Below, piece by piece: positions 35,012-43,728 of a stretch of DNA of 64,000 nucleotides. The stretch lies in NCBI GenBank assembly GCA_024236175.1, contig JACKKY010000002.1, positions 558,001 through 622,000 on the forward strand, read 5' to 3'. The DNA is from Novosphingobium sp. (GTDB lineage: Bacteria > Pseudomonadota > Alphaproteobacteria > Sphingomonadales > Sphingomonadaceae). The stretch's first letter is position 1. Each line of letters opens with the position of its first letter. The position numbers and the translations under genes are program-made. Below the pieces are notes generated by a model. The model searched no databases, was not told where the DNA came from, and saw only the letters and a program-made list of their open reading frames with translations.

Positions 35012-35833
35012 ATGTCCGATGAAGCGCCGCACCTGCTGACCGAGGAAACCGACGACGGCATCCTCATCGCCACTCTCAACCGTCCCGACAAGCTGAACGC
35101 CATCAGCCGCGAGACAATGGACCTGCTGACCGACGCCGTGCTGCGGTTTCGCGATACCGAGGAAATCAGGGTCATGCTGATCCGCGCCACGGGCCGCTAT
35201 TTCTGCGCCGGCGCGGACCTGAAAGCCGGCAACCAGCGCGTCGTTTCGCCGATCGGCAACAGCAAGACCGCCCGGGGTATCCGCGAGAACCACCGGCTCA
35301 ATCTCAACAACATGCAGCAGCTGTGGGACGAGATGGAGCACATCGAAAAGCCGATCGTCGTTGCCCATCATGCGAAATGCGTCGGCGGCGGGCTGGAGAT
35401 GAGCCTGTCCTGCGATTTCCGGCTGGCTGCCAAGAGCGCGGCTTACGCTTTCCCTGAAGGCCTGTTCGGCGTGCTGCCCGCGTCCAACGGCGTCTCGCGC
35501 CTCACCCGCATCTGCGGGCCGCACTGGGCGCGCTGGCTGATCATGGCCAACAGGACGGCGGATGCCGACATGGCCTTCACCATGGGCCTGGTGCACCAGG
35601 TCTTCCCGGACGAGACGTTCGAGGACGAGGTGATGGACTTCTGCCGGCATCTCGCCAAGCAGAACGGTGAGCAGATGGGCGCGGCCAAGGTCGCCATCGA
35701 AATGTGCGCCGAAGTGGGGCGCGACACCGCGCGCAATGTCGAGCGCATGGCGAACAGCGCGCTGATGCTCAACCCGGACTATCTCACCGGCATGGAAAAG
35801 TACCTGAAGGGCGTCGGCGGCAAGAAGAAGTAG
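35012..35833 (+). CDS. Enoyl-CoA hydratase
   Basis: A 273-residue crotonase of normal length. Oxyanion-hole 1 is YFCAGADLKAGN (about 64-75), oxyanion-hole 2 KCVGGGLEMSLSCDFRLAA (about 124-142), and the catalytic glutamate is kept in AFPEGLFGVLPASNG. It would hydrate the enoyl-CoA made by the upstream two-module dehydrogenase. The start is 12 bases after that gene's stop, with GGAGCGAGATCC as ribosome site. The C-terminal basic tail (LKGVGGKKK) is unremarkable. Confidence 0.93.
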   Translation: MSDEAPHLLTEETDDGILIATLNRPDKLNAISRETMDLLTDAVLRFRDTEEIRVMLIRATGRYFCAGADLKAGNQRVVSPIGNSKTARGIRENHRLNLNNMQQLWDEMEHIEKPIVVAHHAKCVGGGLEMSLSCDFRLAAKSAAYAFPEGLFGVLPASNGVSRLTRICGPHWARWLIMANRTADADMAFTMGLVHQVFPDETFEDEVMDFCRHLAKQNGEQMGAAKVAIEMCAEVGRDTARNVERMANSALMLNPDYLTGMEKYLKGVGGKKK

Positions 35834-35867
35834 GTCGCACCGGCGGGTTGCCCCGCTCTGCACGGGA

Positions 35868-36614
35868 TCAGCGGCCCGCCATCCTCTCGCGCGTATCGCG
35901 GATCGCCAGTTCCATCAGCCGCGCTTCCGGCTGGAGATAGTGCTCGGCCTGGTAGCGGTTGCCGGGGCCGAAGACTTCGGTGAAGCGCGTATCGGTCGCC
36001 ACGGTGACGGTACGCTCGAGCCCCGTCATCAGCACCGTCGCCATCGCGAAGGCCGGGGAATCGGGCTCCTCGGCGGAACCGTCCATCTGCGCCGCCAGCA
36101 GGATGATCACCGGTTGCGACGATTGCACGCGGTGCATCAGCATCCGCTCGTCGCGATTGTCGGCCATCGCGTTGCGCAGGTGCAGCAGCCGCGAATGCTG
36201 GATCCAGAAGTTGTAGAACGCCCAGAGGAACCGATGGCACCTGTCCCCGACTTCCTCGTCCGGCCACCGCTCGCGCAACATGCCGAGATAGGCATCCTCG
36301 GCCGTCGCCAGCACCGGCTCCAGCACCGCGAGCAGCAGCTCGGTGAGATCGGTGAAGTAATTGTAGAGCGACGTCATGCCGAGCGAGGCCTTGCGGGCCA
36401 CCGCGCTCAGCGAAATCGGCTCGTCGTCGCTCCCGTCCAGAAGCTCGACCGTAGCGGCCAGGATACGGTCGCGCGTATCGCGTCCCTTGCGGCCGAGCTT
36501 CTGGCCGTTGAGATTGTGGCTGACCGGATCTTCCCGCCCGGACGCGACATCGGCCGGCCGGTCCAGTGTCCGGTCGGCCGATGCGTCAGGCGATAGTCTG
36601 CGTACGGCAGGCAC
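35868..36614 (-). CDS. TetR family transcriptional regulator
   Basis: A 248-residue TetR-type regulator. The DNA-binding domain is at about 45-95 (RDTRDRILAATVELLDGSDD, SLSAVARKASLGMTSLYNYF, TDLTELLLAVLEP). The rest is an all-helical ligand-binding domain. The start is a GTG at 36614; a long leader of about 40 residues before the DNA-binding domain suggests a downstream start could be used. It is last in an SDR-ALDH-TetR run on the minus strand, 12 bases after the ALDH, and faces the dehydrogenase operon. Confidence 0.85.
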   Translation of the reverse strand: MPAVRRLSPDASADRTLDRPADVASGREDPVSHNLNGQKLGRKGRDTRDRILAATVELLDGSDDEPISLSAVARKASLGMTSLYNYFTDLTELLLAVLEPVLATAEDAYLGMLRERWPDEEVGDRCHRFLWAFYNFWIQHSRLLHLRNAMADNRDERMLMHRVQSSQPVIILLAAQMDGSAEEPDSPAFAMATVLMTGLERTVTVATDTRFTEVFGPGNRYQAEHYLQPEARLMELAIRDTRERMAGR

Positions 36615-36626
36615 GCGCCATGTCCG

Positions 36627-38111
36627 TCAGGCTGCCTGTCCGACAGGCCATGCCAGCATCTTGATCTCGGTATATTCCTCGATCCCCTCGACGCCCCATT
36701 CGCGGCCGATGCCGCTGGCCTTGTAGCCGCCGAACGGGATGTCGCCGGCGATGCACATGCCGCCGTTGACGCTCATCGAGCCGGTACGGACGCGCCGGGC
36801 GACGTTCATCGCTCGGTCGAAATCGCCCGAGCTGACGCCGCCGGAAAGGCCGTAGTTGCTTTCGTTGGCGATGCGGATCGCGTCCTCGTCATCCTCGAAC
36901 GGGATAACGACAAGCACGGGGCCGAAGATCTCTTCCTGCGCGATGCGCATGTCGTTGGTCACATCGACGAAGACGGTCGGCTCGATGAAAAATCCACCGC
37001 CCTTGTCCGGCCGGGCATTGCCGCCGTGCAACAGCGTGGCGCCCTCTTCCTTGCCGAGTTCGATATAGCTCATCACCCGGTCCATCTGCTTCTTGGAAAT
37101 GACCGGACCCATGATGTGCTCAGGGTTGTCGATGTCGCCCCAGTTGTCGCCGAACTGGCCGTACGCGCCCTTGAGGATCGCCTTGGCTTCCTCGTAGCGG
37201 CTCTTCGGCACCAGCAGGCGCGACTGCACCGCGCAGCCCTGCCCCGCATGGAACACGAGCATCGTCATCGCGCATTCCATCGCGAAGTCCGGCGCATCGT
37301 CGAGCACGATCTTGGCGGACTTGCCGCCCAGTTCAAGGAACACGCGCTTCAGGGTCTTGCCGCCCTCTTCCATGATGTGCTTGCCCACTGCGGTCGAGCC
37401 GGTGAAGGACACCAGATCGACACGCGGGTCCTGCACGAGCATCTCGCCGGCCTCTGCCGGATCCTTGCCGAACACGACGTTGAGGACGCCCTTCGGGAAG
37501 CCAGCCTTCTCGGCAAGCTCGCCGAACACGGCGCCGGCTCCGGGCGTGTCGGGAGCGGGCTTGAGGATGACCGTGCAGCCTGCGAGCAGCGCGGCGACGA
37601 CCTTGCCGATATTCACGTACAGCGGAACGTTCCACGGCGTGATCGCCGCGACGACGCCCACCGGCTCACGCACGGCGATACGCTTGTGCATCGCGCCGAA
37701 CGCGTTCTTCTCACCGTAGTCCTTTTCCCATTCGACGTTCTTGAAGACGTCGAGGTAATCGTCCCAGCCATCGAGGGCCATCGCGACATGGGCACGATCG
37801 ACGGCGCCGCGCGCCGCGCCGGCTTCATGGACCGCCAGGTCGCCGAGACGATCATAGTTCTCCTGGAAAAGCTCGCGCAGCTTCTTGACCAGCTCGAAGC
37901 GGGTCTGCCGGTTTTCCGGCGAACTCCAGTTGGTCTCGTCGAAGGCGCGCCGTGCCGCGGTGATCGCCTCTTCGACGTCCTCCTTGGTGGCGTCAGCAGC
38001 CTTGCCGACGGGTTCCCCCGTCCAGGGACTGATGAGGTCATAGCTGCGCCCGCCGGTGGCGTCGCGAAGCTTGCCGTCGATGTAAAGCTTGGCGTCAGGA
38101 AGTGTAGTCAT
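36627..38111 (-). CDS. NAD(P)-dependent aldehyde dehydrogenase
   Basis: A 494-residue aldehyde dehydrogenase with complete active site: N161 in TPWNVPLYVN, E260 in FLELGGKSAK and nucleophile C293 in HAGQGCAVQSR, plus the cofactor motif FTGSTAVGKHI. The C-terminal PFGGYKASGIGREWGVEGIE-type segment closes the substrate channel. It oxidises an aldehyde to the acid, feeding CoA ligation. The SDR upstream is 40 bases away and TetR downstream 12 bases, so all three are one operon. Substrate unknown. Confidence 0.95.
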   Translation of the reverse strand: MTTLPDAKLYIDGKLRDATGGRSYDLISPWTGEPVGKAADATKEDVEEAITAARRAFDETNWSSPENRQTRFELVKKLRELFQENYDRLGDLAVHEAGAARGAVDRAHVAMALDGWDDYLDVFKNVEWEKDYGEKNAFGAMHKRIAVREPVGVVAAITPWNVPLYVNIGKVVAALLAGCTVILKPAPDTPGAGAVFGELAEKAGFPKGVLNVVFGKDPAEAGEMLVQDPRVDLVSFTGSTAVGKHIMEEGGKTLKRVFLELGGKSAKIVLDDAPDFAMECAMTMLVFHAGQGCAVQSRLLVPKSRYEEAKAILKGAYGQFGDNWGDIDNPEHIMGPVISKKQMDRVMSYIELGKEEGATLLHGGNARPDKGGGFFIEPTVFVDVTNDMRIAQEEIFGPVLVVIPFEDDEDAIRIANESNYGLSGGVSSGDFDRAMNVARRVRTGSMSVNGGMCIAGDIPFGGYKASGIGREWGVEGIEEYTEIKMLAWPVGQAA

Positions 38112-38151
38112 CTTTCAGGGTTCCTCGGCTAGAATATTGGGTCGTTACCCG

Positions 38152-38886
38152 TCAGGCGTGACGGGCTTCGATGGAAACATGGGTAACGCGAACGTCCGGG
38201 GGAAGGTCGAGCAGCGAACGGAACACGTCCGTCACCGAATTCACATGCGAGATCGGCCTGGACATGAGATTGATGCCCGCTTCCATGCAGGCCTTGCCGA
38301 ACTGCATGCCGATTTCGGGATCCCAGGTCGAAGCCTTGCCCTCTTCGTACATCGGGCCGGCGCGGACCGTGCTGACGCGAATGCCCTTGGTCTCCAGTTC
38401 CTTCGACAGCGACCCCGTGAACCGTTCGAGACCGGCTTTCGTGCACTGGTAAAGCGAGAGCATCGGGAATTCGAGCGCAACCGACTCGCTGGTCACGTTG
38501 ATGATGTACCCGCCCTTTTCCATCATCGGAATCGCCGAACGGGAAGTGAAGATCGGTCCGGACAGGTTGGTGTTGACGATGCCCATGATCTGCTCGTCGG
38601 TCGCGTTCTCAACCAGGAACGGTTCGTAGATCGCGGCGTTGTTGATCAGAACATCGATCCTGGGATGGCGTTCGGCGATCTTGGCGAAGGCTTCGCGGAC
38701 CGAATCGGGTGAGCCGACATCGCATTCCACGGCAAAGGCGGGATCGCCCAGTTCGTCGGCAGCGGCCTGAACCTTCGAGAGGGTCCGGCCAAGCAGTATG
38801 ACGGTCTCTCCCTCCTTGGCGAAACGGCGCGCCAGCGCCCGCCCAAGTCCTACACCTGCTCCGGTAATGACGATTGTCTTGCCCAC
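38152..38886 (-). CDS. Short-chain dehydrogenase/reductase (SDR)
   Basis: A 244-residue classical SDR: cofactor motif VITGAGVGLGRAL (about 6-18), LINNAA, catalytic S133 and Y146-x3-K150 (SLYQCTKAGL). Aspartate in ECDVGS after beta-3 is compatible with either cofactor. It starts with GTG. It would interconvert an alcohol and a ketone or aldehyde; with the ALDH 40 bases downstream this makes an alcohol-to-acid route. First gene of the SDR-ALDH-TetR operon. Confidence 0.92.
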   Translation of the reverse strand: MGKTIVITGAGVGLGRALARRFAKEGETVILLGRTLSKVQAAADELGDPAFAVECDVGSPDSVREAFAKIAERHPRIDVLINNAAIYEPFLVENATDEQIMGIVNTNLSGPIFTSRSAIPMMEKGGYIINVTSESVALEFPMLSLYQCTKAGLERFTGSLSKELETKGIRVSTVRAGPMYEEGKASTWDPEIGMQFGKACMEAGINLMSRPISHVNSVTDVFRSLLDLPPDVRVTHVSIEARHA

Positions 38887-39068
38887 TATGCAATTCTCTC
38901 AAGCAAACGGCTGAATCCGATTTCCACCCTGATACTCCAAGAACAGGAGCGAAGCCTATCGCGCCCGCGATAGTTCGTCCTGCCCGGCGGGGGGCAACGC
39001 TTAGCCGGTTTCGCAAATGGCCGAAAGGCCTGCCGCATCTGCGGCATGAAGGTGTCGACACCCGGCGC

Positions 39069-40661
39069 CTATTCGGCCGGCATTCGCTCGGTCAGCCCTG
39101 CGATCCGGGATTTTTTCAGCAGGAACGGCATCGGCGCCATCAGCAGCAGCACCCAGAACATCGCATAGAAATTGTCGAGATAGGCGACCATCGCGGCCTG
39201 CCGCGAAACCTCCCCGTCGATCGCTCCGAGCAAGCCTCCGCCGATCCCCGGCATGCGGTCGAGTGTCGATGGCAGATCGACCCCGGGTATGCTGCCCGGG
39301 GTAACGTTCGCGGCGATGTCGGAATGGCTGACCTGCTGGTTGCGCGCGAGCATGGTGACGATGAAGGAGATACCGAACGAACCGCCCAGATTGCGGACCA
39401 GCGCCATGAGGCTGGAACCGTCAGGCCGCAGCTCCGGCCTGATCGTGGCGAACGCCAGCAGGTTCATCGGACCGAAGATCATGCCCATGCCCAGCCCCTG
39501 GACGAAACTCGCCATGATGATCAGGTGCGAATCCATCTCCAGCGACCACTGCGTCATGATCCAAAGCGAATAGGCCCCGATCAGGTAACCAAGCGCGATG
39601 ATCGCCCGGTAATCGATGCGCTTCATCAGGAATACCGTGAGCTGCGAGGTGACGATCACCCCGAATCCGCGGGGCGCCATCAGCAGCCCGGAATCCATCA
39701 CCGGGTAGTGATAAACCGTCTGGTACATCGTCGGCAGGACCGCCGACAGCGCGACGTTCGCAAGGCCCAGCACGAACATCATCGACAGTGCGGCCAGGAA
39801 ATTGGGATTGCCGAACAGTTCCCGGTTGAACAGCGGCGTTCGCGTGCTCCTGGTGTGGACGAGGAATATCCAGAGCGCCGAGATCGCGGCGATCGCCTCG
39901 ACGATGATCTCCCAGCTCTGGAACCAGTCCTTGATCTGTCCTCGGTCGAGCATGAGCTGCAACGCACCGAGCGAAAGCGCGATCCAGACGAAACCGAACA
40001 GGTCGAGTCTTCGTCGCTCGATCTGCCTGGACGGCAGCAGCCACCACAGTACGGCCAGCGCGGGTATCCCGATCGGCAGGTTCACGTAATAGATCCAGCG
40101 CCAGTTGAGATATTCGACGATAAAGCCACCCAGGAACGGGCCGCTGATCGGGGCGACCATGACGATCATGCCGAAGGTCGCCATGGTCTGCGCCTGCTTG
40201 CTCGGCGGGCTGACGTCGAACATGATCGTCTGGGTCATCGGCCCGAGAAAGGCGGTGGAGATCCCCTGGATGATCCGGAAACACACCATTTCCGGAAGGG
40301 AAGTCGCCGCGCCGCATGCAGCGGACGAGACCAGGAACATCACGGTCGACCAGAGGAACAGGTTGCGGGAGCCCACCCTGTCGGAAAGCCAGCCGGTAAT
40401 GGGCGTGAAGATCGCTCCCGCCATGATGAAGCTGGTGAGGACCCAGCTGATCGAATCATGCGACGCGCCAAGGCTCACCTTCATATGCGGAAGCGCGACG
40501 TTGGCGATGGTCGCGTCGAAGAACTGGCAGATCGACACCGTCATCACGGCGAAGAGCAGCAGGCCGCGATGCCTCACCTCGAGCAGCGGCTTGTCGAGAC
40601 TGTCCCCGGCGGCGGCCTGCGCGCCTGCCCCGGAACTATCTGCTGGTATCGATTGAGACAT
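39069..40661 (-). CDS. DHA2-type MFS drug exporter (EmrB-like)
   Basis: A 530-residue transporter with about fourteen hydrophobic segments, including MTVSICQFFDATIANVALPH (the TMS1 D-x-T-I-V-N-V-A-L signature) and GWLSDRVGSRNLFLWS between helices 2 and 3. This is the EmrB/QacA layout. It overlaps the EmrA-like gene by 26 bases, so the two are coupled. With the adaptor it would pump hydrophobic compounds, perhaps the aromatic or steroid substrates handled by neighbouring operons. Confidence 0.9.
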   Translation of the reverse strand: MSQSIPADSSGAGAQAAAGDSLDKPLLEVRHRGLLLFAVMTVSICQFFDATIANVALPHMKVSLGASHDSISWVLTSFIMAGAIFTPITGWLSDRVGSRNLFLWSTVMFLVSSAACGAATSLPEMVCFRIIQGISTAFLGPMTQTIMFDVSPPSKQAQTMATFGMIVMVAPISGPFLGGFIVEYLNWRWIYYVNLPIGIPALAVLWWLLPSRQIERRRLDLFGFVWIALSLGALQLMLDRGQIKDWFQSWEIIVEAIAAISALWIFLVHTRSTRTPLFNRELFGNPNFLAALSMMFVLGLANVALSAVLPTMYQTVYHYPVMDSGLLMAPRGFGVIVTSQLTVFLMKRIDYRAIIALGYLIGAYSLWIMTQWSLEMDSHLIIMASFVQGLGMGMIFGPMNLLAFATIRPELRPDGSSLMALVRNLGGSFGISFIVTMLARNQQVSHSDIAANVTPGSIPGVDLPSTLDRMPGIGGGLLGAIDGEVSRQAAMVAYLDNFYAMFWVLLLMAPMPFLLKKSRIAGLTERMPAE

Positions 40662-41694
40662 GCGTGGAAAGCCCCGCGATCAACTGGCGGGACGGCTTGT
40701 CATCGATGGCGATCCGCACCGGCACGCGCTGGGTAACCTTGACCCAGTTGCCGCTCGCATTCTGCGCCGGGAGCACCGAGAACTCAGAGCCGGTGCCGGC
40801 GCCGATGCTCGCGACATGCCCTTTCAGCGACAGGCCGGGATAGGCGTCGAACGTCAGCTTCGCCGGTTGTCCGATCCGCATTTCGGCGAGGTCGGTCTCC
40901 TTGAAATTGGCTTCCACCCAGCTCCTGTCGCTCACGACGAGCGTCAGGGCTGGCAGGCCCGTGGTCATCATCTGGCCGATCTGCAGACGGTCGGCCTGGC
41001 TTACCGTTCCGGCAACCGGCGCACGGACCGAAGCGCGCGAAAGATCGAGCGCCGCCTTGCGCCGCTGCGCCTGTGCAGCGAGAATCCTGGGATTGACGCC
41101 CGGCGCGACCGGCGCGGTCGCCAGCTTGGCCCTCGCCTCCCTCGCCTCGGCCTCTGCTGTGGCAAGCCGGCTGCGGGCATCCGACAAGTCGTGCTCGGCC
41201 TGCTCAAGGCGCGCCCGCGTGGTAAAGCCGCGCTGCATAAGTTCGGACTGGCGGCGATACTCCTGTTCGTAGAAGCCGACGTCCTCGCGGGCTCCGCCGA
41301 TATCGACGCTGGTATTGCCCAGTTCGGTTTCCAGACCGACGATGTCCACCTGGGCAGCGGCGATCGCGGCGTCGGCCTGGGCGATGGCGATGCTGAAGGG
41401 CTCGGGATCGATACGAAACAGCAAGTCGCCTGCCTTGACATGTTCGTTCTCGTGCACGGCAACCTCGATGATCTCTCCCGTGACCTGGGAACTCACCGAG
41501 ACCTTGTCCTGCTGGACATAGGCATTGTCCGTCGAGACGGTGTGGAGACTGGCGAAGTAGTAGGCGGTCGCGCCGGCGATCAGCAGCGCCGGCACCGACA
41601 CCATGACGGCCAGCCTGCGCCAGCGGCCCCTGCGCGGTGCCGGCATCGCCGCCTCGGTTACCGCGTCATCGAACTGCGGGTCGCTCTCAGCCAT
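40636..41694 (-). CDS. HlyD/EmrA-like membrane-fusion adaptor
   Basis: A 352-residue membrane-fusion protein: a short cytoplasmic lead, one membrane segment (LAVMVSVPALLIAGATAYYF), lipoyl-like half-motif (GEIIEVAVHENEHVKAGDLL), a coiled-coil hairpin of about 100 residues (EQEYRRQSELMQRGFTTRAR), the second half-motif (ASVRAPVAGTVSQADRLQIG) and a beta-barrel. The ATG at 41694 overlaps the MarR stop, so the longer frame to 41922 is a shadow. Partner of the EmrB-like pump. Confidence 0.9.
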   Translation of the reverse strand: MAESDPQFDDAVTEAAMPAPRRGRWRRLAVMVSVPALLIAGATAYYFASLHTVSTDNAYVQQDKVSVSSQVTGEIIEVAVHENEHVKAGDLLFRIDPEPFSIAIAQADAAIAAAQVDIVGLETELGNTSVDIGGAREDVGFYEQEYRRQSELMQRGFTTRARLEQAEHDLSDARSRLATAEAEAREARAKLATAPVAPGVNPRILAAQAQRRKAALDLSRASVRAPVAGTVSQADRLQIGQMMTTGLPALTLVVSDRSWVEANFKETDLAEMRIGQPAKLTFDAYPGLSLKGHVASIGAGTGSEFSVLPAQNASGNWVKVTQRVPVRIAIDDKPSRQLIAGLSTHVSIDTSR

Positions 41695-42133
41695 CGGCGG
41701 GCACCCCGAGCTGGGTCTTGCGGGTGAGATTCGCACGGATTCGCTCGAGCACGGACAGCAGCTCGCCCTGCTCGGCTTCGCTGATGCCTTCCAGCGCGAT
41801 CTGGAGGGTCTCCATCGCGAAAGGCTGCAACTGTTCGACCAGGTCCTGGCCCTTCTCGGTGAGATGGAGCCGCCAGGCGCGCCGGTCGGAGGGGTCCGCC
41901 CGGCGTTCGACCAGCTTTGCATCCTGCAGCCGGTCTATCATCCGGCCAGCCGTGATCGGCTCGACTTCCAGGATTTCGGCAAGCCCGCCCTGGTTGATAC
42001 CGGCCATGCGCTTGAGGATGCTCAGCACCTGCCATTGCGGCCGCGTGACGCCGATTGCGCGGGCGCGCTCGTCGAAGCTGCGTCTGATCAGGCGTGACAC
42101 CTGCGCCAGCATTGTGCCAATGTTCTCGTCCAT
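41687..42133 (-). CDS. MarR family repressor of the efflux pump
   Basis: A 148-residue MarR protein: SRLIRRSFDERARAIGVTRP, NQGGLAEILEVEPITAGRMI (recognition helix) and VERRADPSDRRAWRLHLTEK (wing). It is the first gene of a three-gene operon, overlapping the EmrA-like start (ATGGCTGA). EmrR/MarR proteins repress such pumps and release on ligand binding. A candidate operator lies 10-29 bases upstream of its start. Confidence 0.92.
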   Translation of the reverse strand: MDENIGTMLAQVSRLIRRSFDERARAIGVTRPQWQVLSILKRMAGINQGGLAEILEVEPITAGRMIDRLQDAKLVERRADPSDRRAWRLHLTEKGQDLVEQLQPFAMETLQIALEGISEAEQGELLSVLERIRANLTRKTQLGVPADG

Positions 42134-42142
42134 GGCCGGAAA

Positions 42143-42162
42143 ATAGTAGCAGTGCTTACTAT
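42143..42162. promoter_or_regulatory. Candidate MarR operator between efflux operon and cupin gene
   Basis: ATAGTA (42143-42148) and TACTAT (42157-42162) form a perfect 6-bp inverted repeat with an 8-base spacer in an AT-rich stretch. It lies between the MarR start (42133, minus) and the cupin gene (42209, plus), a fitting place for shared autoregulation. Confidence 0.45.
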
Positions 42163-42208
42163 AATCCAGCTATATTTTTGTCACCTGATCGAACAGTCGG
42201 AGAAATCG

Positions 42209-42739
42209 ATGGCGCAAGAGAAAAGCCAGCAAGCCGCTCCCCCCTTCGAAGTCTTCCGGGCGCGCGATGCAAGGGACTATGACGAGACCGTGATGCATTC
42301 CGGTCCCATGACGACCGCCGACCAGCAGGGCATGGCCGACATGATGCAGGCCGGAATGATCGACGGGAGCCACCTGAAGCTGCTCTACAAGCGGCCGGGC
42401 ATGAGCCTGACCTATGTCTGGTTCAAGAGCGGCTATCCGCTCCCGCTGCACAGCCACAGTGCGGATTGCCTCTATTTCATCGTCGCCGGATCGCTGAAGA
42501 TCGGCACCGAGGAACTGGGCCCGGGCGACGGCTTCTTCCTGGGGACGGACGTGCCCTATGCCTATGTTCCCGGCGAGGACGGGGTCGAAGTGCTGGAATT
42601 CCGCACGTCCGACAATTTCGATTTCCGTGCGCTCGGCAAGACCGATGCCTACTGGAGCAGGGCGGTCGCGAACCTGATGGCCGCGCGCGATCACTGGTCC
42701 GACGAGGTCACTCCCCCTTCCGGCATGGAAGTCGGCTGA
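42209..42739 (+). CDS. Cupin-domain protein
   Basis: A 176-residue protein with one cupin barrel (about 80-150): LPLHSHSADCLYFIVAGSLK, IGTEELGPGDGFFLGTDVPY. Two of the metal-site histidines (HSH) are present; the usual glutamate four residues later is replaced by D-C. The ATG at 42209 follows GGAGAAATCG. It is divergent from the MarR-efflux operon and its end overlaps the metallophosphoesterase gene by 49 bases. Role unknown; isomerase, dioxygenase or sensor are possible. Confidence 0.78.
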   Translation: MAQEKSQQAAPPFEVFRARDARDYDETVMHSGPMTTADQQGMADMMQAGMIDGSHLKLLYKRPGMSLTYVWFKSGYPLPLHSHSADCLYFIVAGSLKIGTEELGPGDGFFLGTDVPYAYVPGEDGVEVLEFRTSDNFDFRALGKTDAYWSRAVANLMAARDHWSDEVTPPSGMEVG

Positions 42740-43713
42740 CCGGGCCCTTCCTTTCCGAACATTCCATCCGTCCGGATATTTGCGAAAACGGGGCCTGAGG
42801 GGGTCATCGTAACCCAGGCGATGTGATCGACCCGCCCGGGGCCGTCCTTCAGCCAGACCCCGCCGGTGGTGCCCATGACGATGTAGTCCCGCCCGGCGCG
42901 CGATTCGTGATCGTAATAGTGCTCGTGCCCGGCGATGACCGTGTACTTGCGGCCCGCCAGCATCTGCTCGATCCGGGCGAACTGCGGGCTGTCATACTGC
43001 CACGCCGGCTTGTGCATGACGACGAAGGTCCAGCGCGCGTCGCGATGCCGGTCGAGCGCCTCGCGCACGAAGGCCACCTGCGCATCGCTGATCGCCACGG
43101 CGCCCGGCAGCTTCGGTGCCCTGCCCTGCTCCCGCACCGCATCAAGCAGCCGCGCCTGCGTTTCTTCCGGAGCGCGGGCCATCGCCTCCTCCAGTTCGCG
43201 CGAACTCGCGATCGTTTCCGGTGGAAGCGCGACCGGCGGGTCCTCGGTCGAAAGCCCCAGGAACAGCACGCCTTCGTGCATGAAACTCCAGTAGGGCGAA
43301 CCGCGCCGTTCGAGCCAGATCCGCGCCATTGCCTCGTTCGAGTAGTCGTGATTGCCGGCGATGAAGAACACCGGCGCTTCGAGCACCGCCAGCCGCGCCT
43401 CGACCTCCTCCCACTGCCGGCGGATTTCGGACACGTCCCGCGTATAGCCCTCGACGAGGTCGCCGACCGAGATCACGAAATCCGGCTTCATCAGATCGAG
43501 CTTGCGCATGGCATCCGCAAAGACGCCGGGCCGGTGCGCGCCGGTGCGATCGCCGATCACGGCAAATCGAAAGGTGCCTTCGGCCTGTTCCATCGGACCG
43601 GCGGTCCTCGGAACCCGGGGCTCGTCAGACGTTTGAGCCTGCGTCGCGGTGCAACCCGCGAGCCCGAATGCGGCGATGGCGAGCACGGCATGCAGGGCAA
43701 ACCGCATGACCAC
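42691..43713 (-). CDS. Metallophosphoesterase, exported lipoprotein
   Basis: A 340-residue calcineurin-fold protein. The N-terminus has a lipobox (AAFGLAGCTAT, Cys about 21), so it is likely anchored in a membrane facing the periplasm. Metal-site motifs are FAVIGDRTG, ISVGDLVEG, IAGNHDYSN and IAGHEHYYDHES. The first motif is D-x-T where D-x-H is usual. The GTG at 43713 has AAAGGAG upstream; ATG 43707 is an alternative. It is the last gene of the acuI operon, 15 bases after the hydrolase. Phosphomonoester or phosphodiester substrate; not specified. Confidence 0.82.
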   Translation of the reverse strand: MVMRFALHAVLAIAAFGLAGCTATQAQTSDEPRVPRTAGPMEQAEGTFRFAVIGDRTGAHRPGVFADAMRKLDLMKPDFVISVGDLVEGYTRDVSEIRRQWEEVEARLAVLEAPVFFIAGNHDYSNEAMARIWLERRGSPYWSFMHEGVLFLGLSTEDPPVALPPETIASSRELEEAMARAPEETQARLLDAVREQGRAPKLPGAVAISDAQVAFVREALDRHRDARWTFVVMHKPAWQYDSPQFARIEQMLAGRKYTVIAGHEHYYDHESRAGRDYIVMGTTGGVWLKDGPGRVDHIAWVTMTPSGPVFANIRTDGMFGKEGPGQPTSMPEGGVTSSDQ

Positions 43714-43728
43714 GTCACTCCTTTCCCG

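Noticed and set aside
38874..40736. 620-residue plus-strand open frame opposite the EmrB-like exporter
   Set aside because: Composition is charged and repetitive (R, D, E, H, Q rich) and lies wholly opposite a good transporter gene. No ribosome site or family motif.
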